Source of the DNA: Gluconacetobacter sacchari
GTDB lineage: Bacteria > Pseudomonadota > Alphaproteobacteria > Acetobacterales > Acetobacteraceae
Direction: 5' to 3'
Assembly: GCF_014174255.1 (NCBI RefSeq)
Contig: NZ_JABEQJ010000013.1
Coordinates: 1-64,000 of the forward strand
Length of the DNA stretch: 64,000 nt
This document shows positions 34,563 to 43,162 of this stretch, piece after piece. How positions within the stretch are numbered: position 1 is the stretch's first letter; every line of letters starts with the position of its first letter. The notes below the pieces were generated by a model. That model was given only the letters and a program-made list of their open reading frames with translations, had not been told where the DNA came from and made no database searches. The position numbers and the translations under genes were made by a program.

Positions 34563-35855
34563 TCAGGCGGCCCCGGCGGCCATCTTGGCGGCTGCCCGCG
34601 CGGCCTGCTTCTCTTCCTCGGTCCAGACTTTGCGCTCGCGCTTCTGCTGCGGCTTGATTTCCTTGGGCGGCGCGCCGCCCAGCAGGGGCGGACGCATGGT
34701 CGAGTTGCGCGCCGCTTCCGAATGCCACGGGTGATCGTCCTGGACGGTCAGGGTGCGACCGATTTCCTGTTCCACATCCCGCAGCCAGACGCGCTGCTCG
34801 GCATCGCACAGCGTGATGGCAAAGCCGTTGCGCCCGGCGCGGCCGGTGCGGCCGATACGGTGGACGTAGCTTTCCGGCAGGCTGGGCAGATCGTGATTGA
34901 AAACATGGGTGACGGTATCGACATCGATGCCGCGCGCCGCGATATCCGTCGCCACCAGGACTCGCGCGGTGCCGGCGCGGAAGGCATCGAGCGCGCGCTC
35001 CCGCTGGCCCTGCGACTTGTTGCCGTGCAGGGCCTCCGCCGTGATACCGGCCTCGGTGATGAAGGCGCAGACGTCGTTGGCGATGTTCTTCTGCAACGTG
35101 AAGACGACCGCCTGGCCGATGCCGGGCGTTTGCAGCAGGTGCAGCAATGCCGCCTTCTTGTCTGCGGCATCAACGAACATGACCGACTGTTCGATCCGGT
35201 CGACAGTGGTCGAGGGCGGAGCGATCTCGACCCGTGCCGGGTCGCGCAGGAGGCTTTCAGCCAGCGCCGCGATGGATTTCGGCATCGTTGCCGAAAACAG
35301 CACCGTGTGCCGGTCCTTGGGCAACGTCGCGACGATGCGTTCGATCGGCTTGGCGAAACCCATATCGAGCATCTGGTCGGCTTCGTCGAGCACCAGTGCC
35401 TCAAGCTGCGACAGGTCGCACAGGCCCTGATCGACCAGATCCAGCAACCGCCCCGGCGCGGCCACGATGATGTCGACACCCGCCTTGAGGGCATTGACCT
35501 GATGAAACTGGCTGACGCCGCCGAAGATCGTCGTCACGCTGAAATCGAGATGACGGCCGAAGCTCTCGAAACCATCCGCGATCTGCGAGACCAGTTCGCG
35601 CGTGGGCGCGAGAACCAGGACGCGGGCGCCGCCCTTGGGCGCCGGGCGAGGCGACGCAGCCAGGCGATGCAGCAGCGGCAGCGCGAAGGAGGCCGTCTTG
35701 CCCGTGCCGGTCTGGGCCATGCCCAGCAGGTCGCGGCCCTCCAGCAGCAGCGGGATCGACTGGGCCTGGATCGGGGTGGGGGTGACATACTCTTCCTCGG
35801 CCAGCGCGCTCAGCAGGGCCGGCGCCAGGGAGAGATCGGCGAACGTCATGGACAT
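34563..35855 (-). CDS. DEAD-box RNA helicase (RhlE-like)
   Basis: This 430-residue ATP-dependent RNA helicase has the complete motif set: Q motif in TPTPIQAQSIP, motif I AQTGTGKT, Ia PTRELVSQ, II DEAD, III SAT, V ATDIAARGIDVD and VI HRIGRTGRAG. The C-terminal 60 residues are Lys/Arg-rich (KPQQKRERKVWTEEEKQ), as in RhlE-type helicases that bind rRNA or the degradosome. The ATG at 35855 is preceded by GGAGG at wide spacing; a second ATG at 35849 is an alternative. Confidence 0.93.
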   Translation of the reverse strand: MSMTFADLSLAPALLSALAEEEYVTPTPIQAQSIPLLLEGRDLLGMAQTGTGKTASFALPLLHRLAASPRPAPKGGARVLVLAPTRELVSQIADGFESFGRHLDFSVTTIFGGVSQFHQVNALKAGVDIIVAAPGRLLDLVDQGLCDLSQLEALVLDEADQMLDMGFAKPIERIVATLPKDRHTVLFSATMPKSIAALAESLLRDPARVEIAPPSTTVDRIEQSVMFVDAADKKAALLHLLQTPGIGQAVVFTLQKNIANDVCAFITEAGITAEALHGNKSQGQRERALDAFRAGTARVLVATDIAARGIDVDTVTHVFNHDLPSLPESYVHRIGRTGRAGRNGFAITLCDAEQRVWLRDVEQEIGRTLTVQDDHPWHSEAARNSTMRPPLLGGAPPKEIKPQQKRERKVWTEEEKQAARAAAKMAAGAA

Positions 35856-36219
35856 GGTCAAGCGGCGCCTCCGGCGCTCAGTCAAGGCTGCGCCTGTTCG
35901 GGCTTCGCTGGTTGGGGACGCGGGGGTTCTTACGGGAGATGCCGCATTGCGTCAACGCGAGGAGCAGGGGCTGTTACGGAACGCTGGATCGAGAAAGCGT
36001 TGCTGAACACGTCTCCTGAGTTCATGCTCGGTTCGAATGAAGGGTTCGGCGTCGCAGGAGCGCCGCTGCACGACAGGATGGCGCTAAACAAGCAGGCGAG
36101 ATTTCCTAGAGAAAGTTGCAACAGCCGGTAATGCGTACGCGTCGGCACAAGACACCCCTCCATGCGGTTTTTCCTCGCGGGATTGTCTCCTTGCGCGCCT
36201 TTGGCGGGAACTCGCATCA
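35856..36219. other. intergenic region with weak IS/MITE-like ends
   Basis: No gene is supported. GGCTGTT at 35969-35975 faces AACAGCC at 36120-36126, enclosing about 158 bases. This resembles a small element remnant, but the similarity does not extend beyond seven bases, so the call is weak. The helicase promoter should lie at the left end. Confidence 0.3.
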
Positions 36220-37194
36220 TCATAGATGACTGCACACATCGTCAATGGGCCGGTGCATCGCAACGAACGCGCCGATCGACACTTTGTAGGGCCGCATGAG
36301 TCCGTTGGCATAATTGGCCTGCTCCAAGCGGAAAGCCGCGCTGTTGGCTGGTTTCGTGCGCGGCGTCGTGACACTTGAGCGGGCACTGGAGAAATATAAC
36401 GTCTGCCCATCCGGTGATAAACCGGTTGCGACCTCGTTGCCGGTGCTGTTGATCGGGGCATCAAAATGCAACGGCGTACACCAGCCGGTTGTGGTTCGGA
36501 ACGCGATAAACAGATCCTTTGCGCCCAGCGTGCCCGCACGGTTGCTGGCGAAGACAATGAAGCTCTCATCCGGCGCGATGGTCGGATCCATGTCGCGGGT
36601 CGTTTTATCCGCACCAGGGATGACGATGGGCGACGGTGCCGCAAACCCATGACCTACCGGCGCGGCGCGATAGATCGCCGTTCCGGTTGAGCCCATCTTC
36701 ATGAAATACAGGACGCCGGCTCGGGTGAAGCTCGGATAAAGGTCATTGTCGGTCGCCGAAGCTGGCTCGGGCAGGGCCAGCGTGGTCAGGCCGGTCTTGA
36801 AATCGTATCGATACAAGCGATAGACCGCCCCGGTGGCGGGACGGATCGAGGCGAACACGATCGACGTGCCGTCAGGGGACACGGCCGGGTCGGTGTCCTT
36901 GTCCACTCCGGAGAACGGTGCGACTTGAGGGGCGGACCATAGGCCGTGCCGTCGCATCGCGGCGAAAATGGTCAAGCCATCCCATGTCGGCTGGCTTTTG
37001 GAGAAATAGACGGTATTGCCATCTGGAGTGAATGCGGCGTTCAGAGTAAAGCCCGGATCGCTGGAGAAGGGCTGGAATACGCCGAACCCGGCGGGGGAAA
37101 CGGGAGGGTTATCCCCGGCGAGCGCAGTTTGCGTCATACCTGCGAGAAGGGCCAGTCCGAGGCCCCATCGTCCGAGCAAGGAAGGGCGTACCAT
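36220..37194 (-). CDS. exported PD40/TolB-like beta-propeller protein
   Basis: This 324-residue protein has a clear signal peptide (LLGRWGLGLALLAGMTQTALA). Its WD40-like PD40 repeats read FTPDGNTVYFSKSQP, VSPDGTSIVFASIRP, IAPDESFIVFASNRAG and LSPDGQTLYFSSARS. It therefore forms a periplasmic beta-propeller. Proteins of this kind bind peptides or other proteins; no catalytic residues are evident. The start at 37194 gives the signal peptide, with AAGGAGA upstream at wide spacing. By eye its DNA is less GC-rich than the flanking operons. Confidence 0.75.
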   Translation of the reverse strand: MVRPSLLGRWGLGLALLAGMTQTALAGDNPPVSPAGFGVFQPFSSDPGFTLNAAFTPDGNTVYFSKSQPTWDGLTIFAAMRRHGLWSAPQVAPFSGVDKDTDPAVSPDGTSIVFASIRPATGAVYRLYRYDFKTGLTTLALPEPASATDNDLYPSFTRAGVLYFMKMGSTGTAIYRAAPVGHGFAAPSPIVIPGADKTTRDMDPTIAPDESFIVFASNRAGTLGAKDLFIAFRTTTGWCTPLHFDAPINSTGNEVATGLSPDGQTLYFSSARSSVTTPRTKPANSAAFRLEQANYANGLMRPYKVSIGAFVAMHRPIDDVCSHL

Positions 37195-37397
37195 TGACGT
37201 TGCCAGTCTCCTTGCTGGGCGTTGACGGCGATGTCGCCGCCGCCGTAACGTTTCTGGAAGCGACGATAACCACGAACCGTCCGCTCTCAAACATGAATCA
37301 TAATAAGATTATAGAAAGGTAATTTGCGGTAACTCCTGCATGGCAGTTGCCGCAATATGCGTAATGCAGATTGGCTACTCTCGTTGAGACGGTATTT

Positions 37398-38721
37398 ATG
37401 ACTCCTGCGAACCGAATCTTCATGGCAATTACCTGCGCGAGCATGCCGGTTTTTCTCTGTGCCGCTGCGCCGCCGCCCGATGGGACGCCCGTCACCTTGG
37501 CGCATGAAGCACCCGGCTGCGCCGGCCCTACGCCCCACGCGTGCATCGGCTTGGCGCTTGAGGCCATGGGTGGCGCGAGTCGCCTGGCCGGCGTGCGAAC
37601 GGCACGATATGCTATCATCGGCCATCGTGAGGAAGCGGAACAATCCTGACGATATCCTGCATGACGAGCCGATGATGCTGCTACAGGCCGCAGCAAAGGC
37701 GCCCGATCTACGCTACGCCGCGCCCGAATGGCTGCACGCGGCACCGCATATGGTGGTGACATTCACGGATCACGAGCAGCCGGTTCGTCTCGTCCTGAAT
37801 GCCGGAAGCCATTTGCCCGACGCGATCGAACGGATCCGGACATTCGAGGATCTCTGGAATGTCTGGGGCGACGTCAATCAGCGCATCTATCTCGACAGCT
37901 GGCAGGATGTCGGCGGCCTGCTTTTCCCCGCGAGCCGGGTCGATCAGCGCAACGGCCAGGAAACGGCTCACGAGCAATATCTGGACGTGCGATTCGATCC
38001 GGCTCTGGCAAGCGAGGCCTTCCCCGTCGATTCAGCGGCAGCCGCCAAAAGCCTGCGGTCGCCGGGATGGGACCGGCCGTTTCCACCACAGGCGCAAACG
38101 ATCATTCCCGGGGTCTGGCTATTCCAGGGGGCATGGAATGTCAGCGTGATCGAACAGGACGATGGCCTGATTCTGCTCGAAGCGCCGATTTCCGCGTCCT
38201 ATACGGCACAGGCGCTGGATGCTGCCGCACGCCTCGTGCCGGGCAAGCCCGTCAAGGCCGTGATCTCGACAACGGACTCCTGGCCGCATGTCGCAGGACT
38301 GCGGGAAGCGGTGGCACGGGGTATTCAGGTCTATCAGCTCGATCTGAACCGACCGTTGCTGGATCGATTGATCGCTGCTCCTCATACCCTGCGACCCGAC
38401 GACCTTGCCCGTCATCCCCGGCCGCCGCAATGGCACATGGTGGATCAGGCGCTTGCGATTCCCAGCCTTCGCAATCCGATCATGCTGATCCCGATCCGGG
38501 GGCCGTCGACCGAGCGGCAATACATGGTTTACTGGCCCGATGCGAAACTGCTTTACGCGAGCGACACGCTGGTACTGAACCCGGACAATTCGTTGTATAA
38601 TCCCGAACTAATGCATGAAGTGGCAAAGGCGGTTGCGCGGGCGCATATCGCGCCGCAGACCGTCTACGCGATGCATCAGGCACCGATACCGTGGAGTAGA
38701 GCGATAGGGATGGTGCCGTAA
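37398..38721 (+). pseudogene. frameshifted metallo-beta-lactamase-like hydrolase
   Basis: The first 84 codons encode a signal peptide (NRIFMAITCASMPVFLCAAA) and CIGLALEAMGGASRLAGVRT, and stop with TGA at about 37647. The remainder continues in another frame from about codon DDILHDEPMM to the stop at 38721. It contains an MBL-like core (IIPGVWLFQGAWNVSVIEQD, LVPGKPVKAVISTTDSWPHV, YASDTLVLNPDNSLYN). Removing one base near 37648 would join the parts. The usual HxHxDH metal motif is replaced by TTDSWPH. It is either a decayed gene, a programmed shift or a sequence error. Confidence 0.6.
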
Positions 38722-38773
38722 GATTGGGCGTCCGCTGTCGGGAAGGCATGAGCTTACATCTGTCGTCTGGAAA

Positions 38774-38792
38774 GAGGGCGGAAGCCGCCCTC
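38774..38792. terminator. bidirectional terminator candidate
   Basis: GAGGGCGG and CCGCCCTC form a perfect 8-base-pair stem with a 3-base loop, centred between two convergent genes (stops at 38721 and 38833). There is no long T-run on either side. Confidence 0.5.
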
Positions 38793-38832
38793 AACCACTA
38801 TCAATGCGGCTGTCCTCTATATGTCCTTCTTT

Positions 38833-39777
38833 TCAGCGCAGCACCCGCGTGAAGAACGCCACGATATCCGCGTCGAGCTGGCGGTGAAACGCCGCCCTGT
38901 CAAAGCCCGCGGCACTTCGGCAGATCGGCACCGGTGCGGCACAGGGGGCAAGGAAGTCGAAATGGCCTGCTCCGGGGACGTCATGAAACTCTGGTGCCCG
39001 GGGCAGGTCGGCATGCACCGCATCGGCGTAGAATGGTGCGGGCAGGACATGGTCGTCATCCGCTCGCCAGAGCTGCACGGGAACGGTTATGCCTGACAGG
39101 CCAGTCCGCCCGAACGTGTAGCCGAGTGCGGGAGCCGCCACGACGATCGCCTTGATGCGGGGATCGCGGCGATTGCTCCAGCCAGGAAGCGGGCCCGGAT
39201 GCTGCCGGACGAGCTGGCAGTCATAGAAATCGGGATGCGCCGCACAGTGGGCCATGACGCGGGACAGGTCCGGTTGACCGCCGGCTGCCGCGAGCACGGT
39301 AAAGCCGCCCGAGGAGAACCCGAATGCGCCGATCCGGGCCGGGTCGAGGAGAGCGTGCGAGGGCCAGGCCGAAAGCATGTATGTGATCAACCCGCTTAGC
39401 GCTTTCGGGCGGTCCTCGACATGGGTCGCGCGGCTTTCGTCGCGCCAGTTATCACCGGGATGGGTGAGACTGGCGACAACGAACCCGGCCTGCACCAGTG
39501 CAGCAGCGGTATCGAGGTGGCCGGAAAATGCGCCGCCGTGACCGTGCGAGATGACGACCAGCGGCAGATCATGGCCGACCGGGACGGCTTCCGGGACAAC
39601 GTCCTGCTCGTAAAGGCCGAGATGCTGATGCTTTGGCTGGCCCGCAGCCGGATACCAGATGCCGATCTCCGTGCCGTCCGGCAGATGTCGGTATTGGAAC
39701 CCGACCTGCGGCGTTGGGGCTGCGAATGCCTGGACCCAAGGCAGGAGCAACAGAAGGGCGAGCAACCTGACGAACAT
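38833..39777 (-). CDS. secreted alpha/beta hydrolase (dienelactone hydrolase/PAF-AH-like)
   Basis: This 314-residue periplasmic hydrolase has a signal peptide (VRLLALLLLLPWVQAFA). The oxyanion block LPLVVISHGHGG is followed by the nucleophile elbow GFSSGGFTVLA (Ser in GxSxG form), an acidic residue in LWRADDDHVLP and the histidine in GAGHFDF. This matches predicted dienelactone hydrolases and platelet-activating-factor acetylhydrolase-like proteins. GAGAGG precedes the ATG at 39777. It is divergent from the LytTR gene. The natural ester is unknown. Confidence 0.85.
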   Translation of the reverse strand: MFVRLLALLLLLPWVQAFAAPTPQVGFQYRHLPDGTEIGIWYPAAGQPKHQHLGLYEQDVVPEAVPVGHDLPLVVISHGHGGAFSGHLDTAAALVQAGFVVASLTHPGDNWRDESRATHVEDRPKALSGLITYMLSAWPSHALLDPARIGAFGFSSGGFTVLAAAGGQPDLSRVMAHCAAHPDFYDCQLVRQHPGPLPGWSNRRDPRIKAIVVAAPALGYTFGRTGLSGITVPVQLWRADDDHVLPAPFYADAVHADLPRAPEFHDVPGAGHFDFLAPCAAPVPICRSAAGFDRAAFHRQLDADIVAFFTRVLR

Positions 39778-39925
39778 GATGAACCTCTCGAGCGATGGAA
39801 GAGCTGTTTCTGGTCTGCCCAAGCTGTAAGGCGCTGAAAAGCGGGGGTTTCGCGAATGGGCGAACCGGCACGCGCACGGGCGAGTGGGTCGCCTCGGAGT
39901 CCGAGAGCGTGTAGGCTTGGGACCG

Positions 39926-40708
39926 ATGACCGAGATTGCTCTCCCGCCGTTGCTGCGTTCCCCCCGAATCCGTGTGGCCCTGATCGTAACGACGGCAGGG
40001 TTGTGTCTGGGGCTGCTGGCACCGTTCGGCAGCTACCTCAACGCGGGTCTTGGCTCGCGTTTGTTCTATTGGTGCGGGTCGGTCTGGCTCGGGTTCCTGC
40101 TGCTTTTAGGCGCATGGCATGTGTGGCTTCGCTTTGCTGCAAATCGTAGGCAGCGGCGATGGTTAACGCTCGTGGCGTTGTTGCTTGGGGTGATGGCCGT
40201 TCAATCCGTAGCGACGCACTTGGCGGCATTCGCGATCTGGCCGGATCTGCGGTCGCATGGACCGGGCTGGGGCGTCTGGTGTCTGCAAAACGGGCTCACC
40301 GAAGGTTGCGGGTTCGCGGCGTTGCAAGTCATGCGTCGAAGGTCGACGCATGATGTGCCGGCGGTTGACGAGACACCGGCACTTCCCGAACGCCCAGTGC
40401 GCGTCTCGCAGCTTGGTCAGGATGTCATAGCGTTGCAAATGGAAGATCATTACGTCCGGATCCATACGTCTGCCGGATCACAGCTGGTGCATATGACGCT
40501 GACGGAGGCGATCGAGGCTTTAGGCCCGGCTAACGGCCTCAAGACCCATCGCTCCTGGTGGGTGGCGCGTCACGCTGTCGAGCGTATCGAGGGCACGCCG
40601 CGCTCCATGCGGCTTCAACTGCGAGGCGGTCTGGCGGCGCCAGTGGCACGTGGTGCGGTGACATTGTTGCGCGACGCGGGCTGGATCGACGCTATGACGG
40701 CCGAGTAG
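39926..40708 (+). CDS. membrane-anchored LytTR transcriptional regulator
   Basis: This 260-residue protein has four hydrophobic segments (about residues 17-125, e.g. VALIVTTAGLCLGLLAPFG and LTLVALLLGVMAVQSVATH). A cytoplasmic LytTR DNA-binding domain covers about 165-255 with VIALQMEDHYVRIHTSAG and LKTHRSWWVARHAVERIEG. It would sense something in the membrane and bind DNA directly without a separate kinase. It is divergent from the secreted hydrolase gene, which is a plausible target. The start at 39926 was chosen by similarity of the N-terminal segment. Confidence 0.85.
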   Translation: MTEIALPPLLRSPRIRVALIVTTAGLCLGLLAPFGSYLNAGLGSRLFYWCGSVWLGFLLLLGAWHVWLRFAANRRQRRWLTLVALLLGVMAVQSVATHLAAFAIWPDLRSHGPGWGVWCLQNGLTEGCGFAALQVMRRRSTHDVPAVDETPALPERPVRVSQLGQDVIALQMEDHYVRIHTSAGSQLVHMTLTEAIEALGPANGLKTHRSWWVARHAVERIEGTPRSMRLQLRGGLAAPVARGAVTLLRDAGWIDAMTAE

Positions 40709-40797
40709 GGTCGCGTCAGCTTCCGGGAGTTGCGATCGCTCTTTCGTTCGTCAGGAATGAGGCGAAAACGGACTGAACGTTTCCTTTCCATTCGACC

Positions 40798-40850
40798 GGG
40801 TTTCCAAAGGGCGACTGCCCTTTGGTGGGTCCAGGGCAAAGCCCGGGTTG
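40798..40850. repeat. GC-rich intergenic repeat, copy D
   Basis: TCCAAAGGGCGACTGCCCTT, ending TGGTGGG, is an almost perfect stem, followed by CCAGGGCAAAGCCCGGG. It matches the second half of copies A and C. It ends just before the mauD stop codon and may act as the minus-strand operon's terminator. Confidence 0.6.
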
Positions 40851-40854
40851 CCTT

Positions 40855-41421
40855 TCACGCCGCCGCGGAATGCCCGGCGACGGTGGGCAGCAGGGTTTCG
40901 ACCTGGCGGCGGGTGTTGACCACGTCGCGGGCGAGGATGGTGCCGCTGTCGTCCAGCAGGACCAGGGTGGGGAGGCGATTGACTTGCAGGACCAGGCCGA
41001 GTTCGACGCCGGTGATGAAGGGGATGTCGCTCAGCGCGAAACGGTCGCGCATCGCGGCGAGTTCGGGGGGAGCACCGTCGCCGACCAGGACGGGGTCGAG
41101 GCCGCGTTCGCGAGCCACGTCGAGGGCGATGGGCAGGACACGTTTGCAGACGGGGCAGTCGGCGCCGACGAAGAGGAGCATGCGGATGGTGCCGGCGGGC
41201 AGGCGCTCGCCGACCGGGAAGGGCGCGCCGTCCAGCGTGCGCATGGTGATGCGGGGGATAGGCTGGCCGACGTCGAGGCCGCGCTGGGGGGTCTGCTGGC
41301 CGATGGGGGCGATGCGTTCGTGTAGGATGCCGATCTGGCGCGCGAGGGCCAGCACGACCAGCACCAGGGCGACGATGGCGGCGAACAGCAGCCCCTGCGA
41401 CACGATCAGGACGGTCATCAT
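40855..41421 (-). CDS. mauD: MauD-like thioredoxin-fold protein with CPVC motif
   Basis: MauD helps fold the disulfide-rich light chain of TTQ amine dehydrogenases. The 188-residue protein has one N-terminal membrane anchor (residues about 4-28) and a periplasmic thioredoxin fold with the redox pair Cys89-Pro-Val-Cys92 in FVGADCPVCKRVLPIA. VNRLPTLVLLDDSGTILA is also typical. Its ATG overlaps the mauE stop (ATGATG). It is the last gene of the amine dehydrogenase operon. A second, altered copy lies at 43163-43780. Confidence 0.88.
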   Translation of the reverse strand: MMTVLIVSQGLLFAAIVALVLVVLALARQIGILHERIAPIGQQTPQRGLDVGQPIPRITMRTLDGAPFPVGERLPAGTIRMLLFVGADCPVCKRVLPIALDVARERGLDPVLVGDGAPPELAAMRDRFALSDIPFITGVELGLVLQVNRLPTLVLLDDSGTILARDVVNTRRQVETLLPTVAGHSAAA

Positions 41422-41957
41422 GCGGAATGTTCCTCGGGGCCGGAAGTGGCCGATATCAGGTGCGACAAAGCGAGGGCGAGCGCCAGCAGGCAGGCGCCGG
41501 CGGCCAGCGCCTGGTAGCGGAGCGGCAGAGAGGCGGGCAGACCCGTGAGGGGGGGCAGGAGAGAGGCGGGGATCAGCAGGGCGCTGCGGGCGACGGCGGC
41601 CCAGGACAGGCGGGCGGATGCCATGCCGGGCAGGCAGCCGCAGGAGAGGTCGGTCCGGCCGCGCAGCAGGTTGATGGCCATGGCAAGGCCGAACAGCGCG
41701 AACAGCAGGGCGGCGCCGATGCCGGCAGCAAAGGGGGCGAACCCGGCCAGCAGGGATGCCCCCATGGCGGTTTCGGCCCCGGCGAGGACCCAGGCGGCGG
41801 GCTCCAGCAGGGTGCCCGGCACGAGACGGTAGGCGGCGAGCGTGGTGAGGAAGGTATCGTGATCGCGCAGTTTGGCGATACCGGCGGCCAGCAGCAGCGT
41901 GCCGATGCCGCCGGCCAGCAGCGCGCCGACCAGGGGGAGGAGGGTCGGGCCGGTCAT
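41418..41957 (-). CDS. mauE: MauE-like membrane protein for amine dehydrogenase light-chain maturation
   Basis: This 179-residue inner-membrane protein has about four or five transmembrane segments. The conserved block is GIAKLRDHDTFLTTLAAYRL, then LRGRTDLSCGCLPGM with the Cys pair that may relay electrons. In Paracoccus, MauE and MauD are both needed to make stable light chain. The start at 41957 opens directly into the first membrane segment. It is coupled to the downstream mauD and lies 28 bases after the cytochrome gene. Confidence 0.88.
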   Translation of the reverse strand: MTGPTLLPLVGALLAGGIGTLLLAAGIAKLRDHDTFLTTLAAYRLVPGTLLEPAAWVLAGAETAMGASLLAGFAPFAAGIGAALLFALFGLAMAINLLRGRTDLSCGCLPGMASARLSWAAVARSALLIPASLLPPLTGLPASLPLRYQALAAGACLLALALALSHLISATSGPEEHSA

Positions 41958-41985
41958 GATGGGTGCCTGCGGGGGAAAGAGTCTG

Positions 41986-42516
41986 TCATCTGGCTGGTCC
42001 GGCTCCGGTATATTGGCCCTCGCGCGCGGCCTGCGCCACGTCATAACCGTGCAGGGCGGCCGCCGCCGGGCAGGCGCGGGTAACGGCGCGTACGATCTGG
42101 TCGCGGTAGCCGTGCAGGTCGGCCGTGCGCAGAGGATCGGCACGCAGGGCAGCGATTTCGGCGGTGGTGTAGGGGCGGCTGTTGGCCGGCACGCTGGCGC
42201 CGCCGAAGGTGAAGACTACGAAGTTCATCATCCGGGCCAGATCCGCCGACGAGAGGTTGGCGAAGGCGACGTTGGGCAGGCGAACGAGATAATCCCGCCC
42301 CTCGGGCGTGCAGAGGAAATAGCCGACCTGCCCGGCGAGATCGGGCACGACCTCGCGCCCCGAGCGGCCCTGTATGCCGTGGCAGCCGCCGCAGCCCATC
42401 AGATAATGACCCTGCACCGCCGGAATGACGGGCAGCGGGCTTGCCACCGGGCCGGCGCGCGCCGGCCCCTGCACCGGCAGGATGGCAAGGAAGAGGATCG
42501 GGAATCGCAGACGCAT
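41986..42516 (-). CDS. periplasmic monoheme cytochrome c of the amine dehydrogenase operon
   Basis: This 176-residue protein has a signal peptide (RFPILFLAILPVQGPARA) and one heme-attachment motif, Cys42-Gly-Gly-Cys45-His46 in LMGCGGCHGIQG. A likely axial Met lies in LARMMNFVVF. Only one CxxCH is present, so it is not a diheme MauG. It sits between the light chain and mauE. The obvious role is to take electrons from the reduced TTQ enzyme, replacing amicyanin or azurin. A part in TTQ formation is an alternative. CAGGCGG precedes the start at 42516. Confidence 0.85.
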   Translation of the reverse strand: MRLRFPILFLAILPVQGPARAGPVASPLPVIPAVQGHYLMGCGGCHGIQGRSGREVVPDLAGQVGYFLCTPEGRDYLVRLPNVAFANLSSADLARMMNFVVFTFGGASVPANSRPYTTAEIAALRADPLRTADLHGYRDQIVRAVTRACPAAAALHGYDVAQAAREGQYTGAGPAR

Positions 42517-42554
42517 CGCCGCCTGGCGCCATCTGTGGGGGGCGCCCCCGCCCT

Positions 42555-43115
42555 TCACCCGGCCTGGCCGATGATGGCGGCGGTGGAGCAATGATAGGCG
42601 GTCGAGGCCGTGCCGAAGCACCAGATGATGTCGTTGCTGGCCTGGGGACGATAGATCGGCATTTCGCGATCGGCGGTGTTGCAGCCGCATGATTTCGGCG
42701 CGGCGCAGATGTTGCGGCCGCAGCAGTCGCGATAGGCGATGACGTAGGAGCGGCCGTCGTCGGGATTGCGGCAGGTGCCGATCCAGGAGACGGGCGATGG
42801 CTCGGTGCCTGGCGGGCAGGTATGGACGCCGCCGCCGCAGCAGCCGCACAGCACGCCGTCGATGGCGCAATGGCGCCAGTAGGTGCATTTGGTGGGGTCG
42901 GTGCTCTGTGCCCGGCGTTCGAAATCGGTCAGGGTGGCGGCCGGGTTGGGGGTAGGGGCCGGCGCGGCGTCGGCCCGACGTACCGGCAGCAGCGGGAAGG
43001 CGGGGGCCACCGCCATGGCCGCGCCCATCCGCCCCAGCATGCCGCGCCGCGAGGAACGGGCCGCCAGCCGGCGCGTGACGGCTTCGCCCAGCGTGTCGAG
43101 GAAGGAAACCGGCAT
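42555..43115 (-). CDS. mauA: TTQ amine dehydrogenase light (beta) chain
   Basis: This is the catalytic small subunit carrying tryptophan tryptophylquinone made from two of its own tryptophans. The 186-residue precursor has an unusual long leader with SSRRGMLGRMG, like known MauA leaders. By alignment with Paracoccus MauA, the TTQ tryptophans are Trp111 (VSWIGTC) and Trp165 (DIIWCFG) and the catalytic Asp is Asp130 (AYRDCCG). Many Cys residues form disulfides. I use the ATG at 43115, preceded by AGGAG, which matches the known leader. An ATG at 43166 overlaps the previous stop. Methylamine versus aromatic amine specificity cannot be read here. Confidence 0.93.
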   Translation of the reverse strand: MPVSFLDTLGEAVTRRLAARSSRRGMLGRMGAAMAVAPAFPLLPVRRADAAPAPTPNPAATLTDFERRAQSTDPTKCTYWRHCAIDGVLCGCCGGGVHTCPPGTEPSPVSWIGTCRNPDDGRSYVIAYRDCCGRNICAAPKSCGCNTADREMPIYRPQASNDIIWCFGTASTAYHCSTAAIIGQAG

Positions 43116-43162
43116 TGGCGAGTGACTCCTGAAGGTTCCGGGGACCGGGCGAGACGGCGCGA

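Noticed and set aside
35969-36126. IS or MITE bounded by GGCTGTT/AACAGCC
   Set aside because: Similarity of the ends stops after seven bases and no target-site duplication is evident; kept only as a weak note on the intergenic region.
35930-36235. A 101-codon minus frame with a hydrophobic stretch between the helicase and the propeller gene
   Set aside because: No ribosome-binding site, no family resemblance, and overlap with a possible element remnant; the support is too weak to call a gene.
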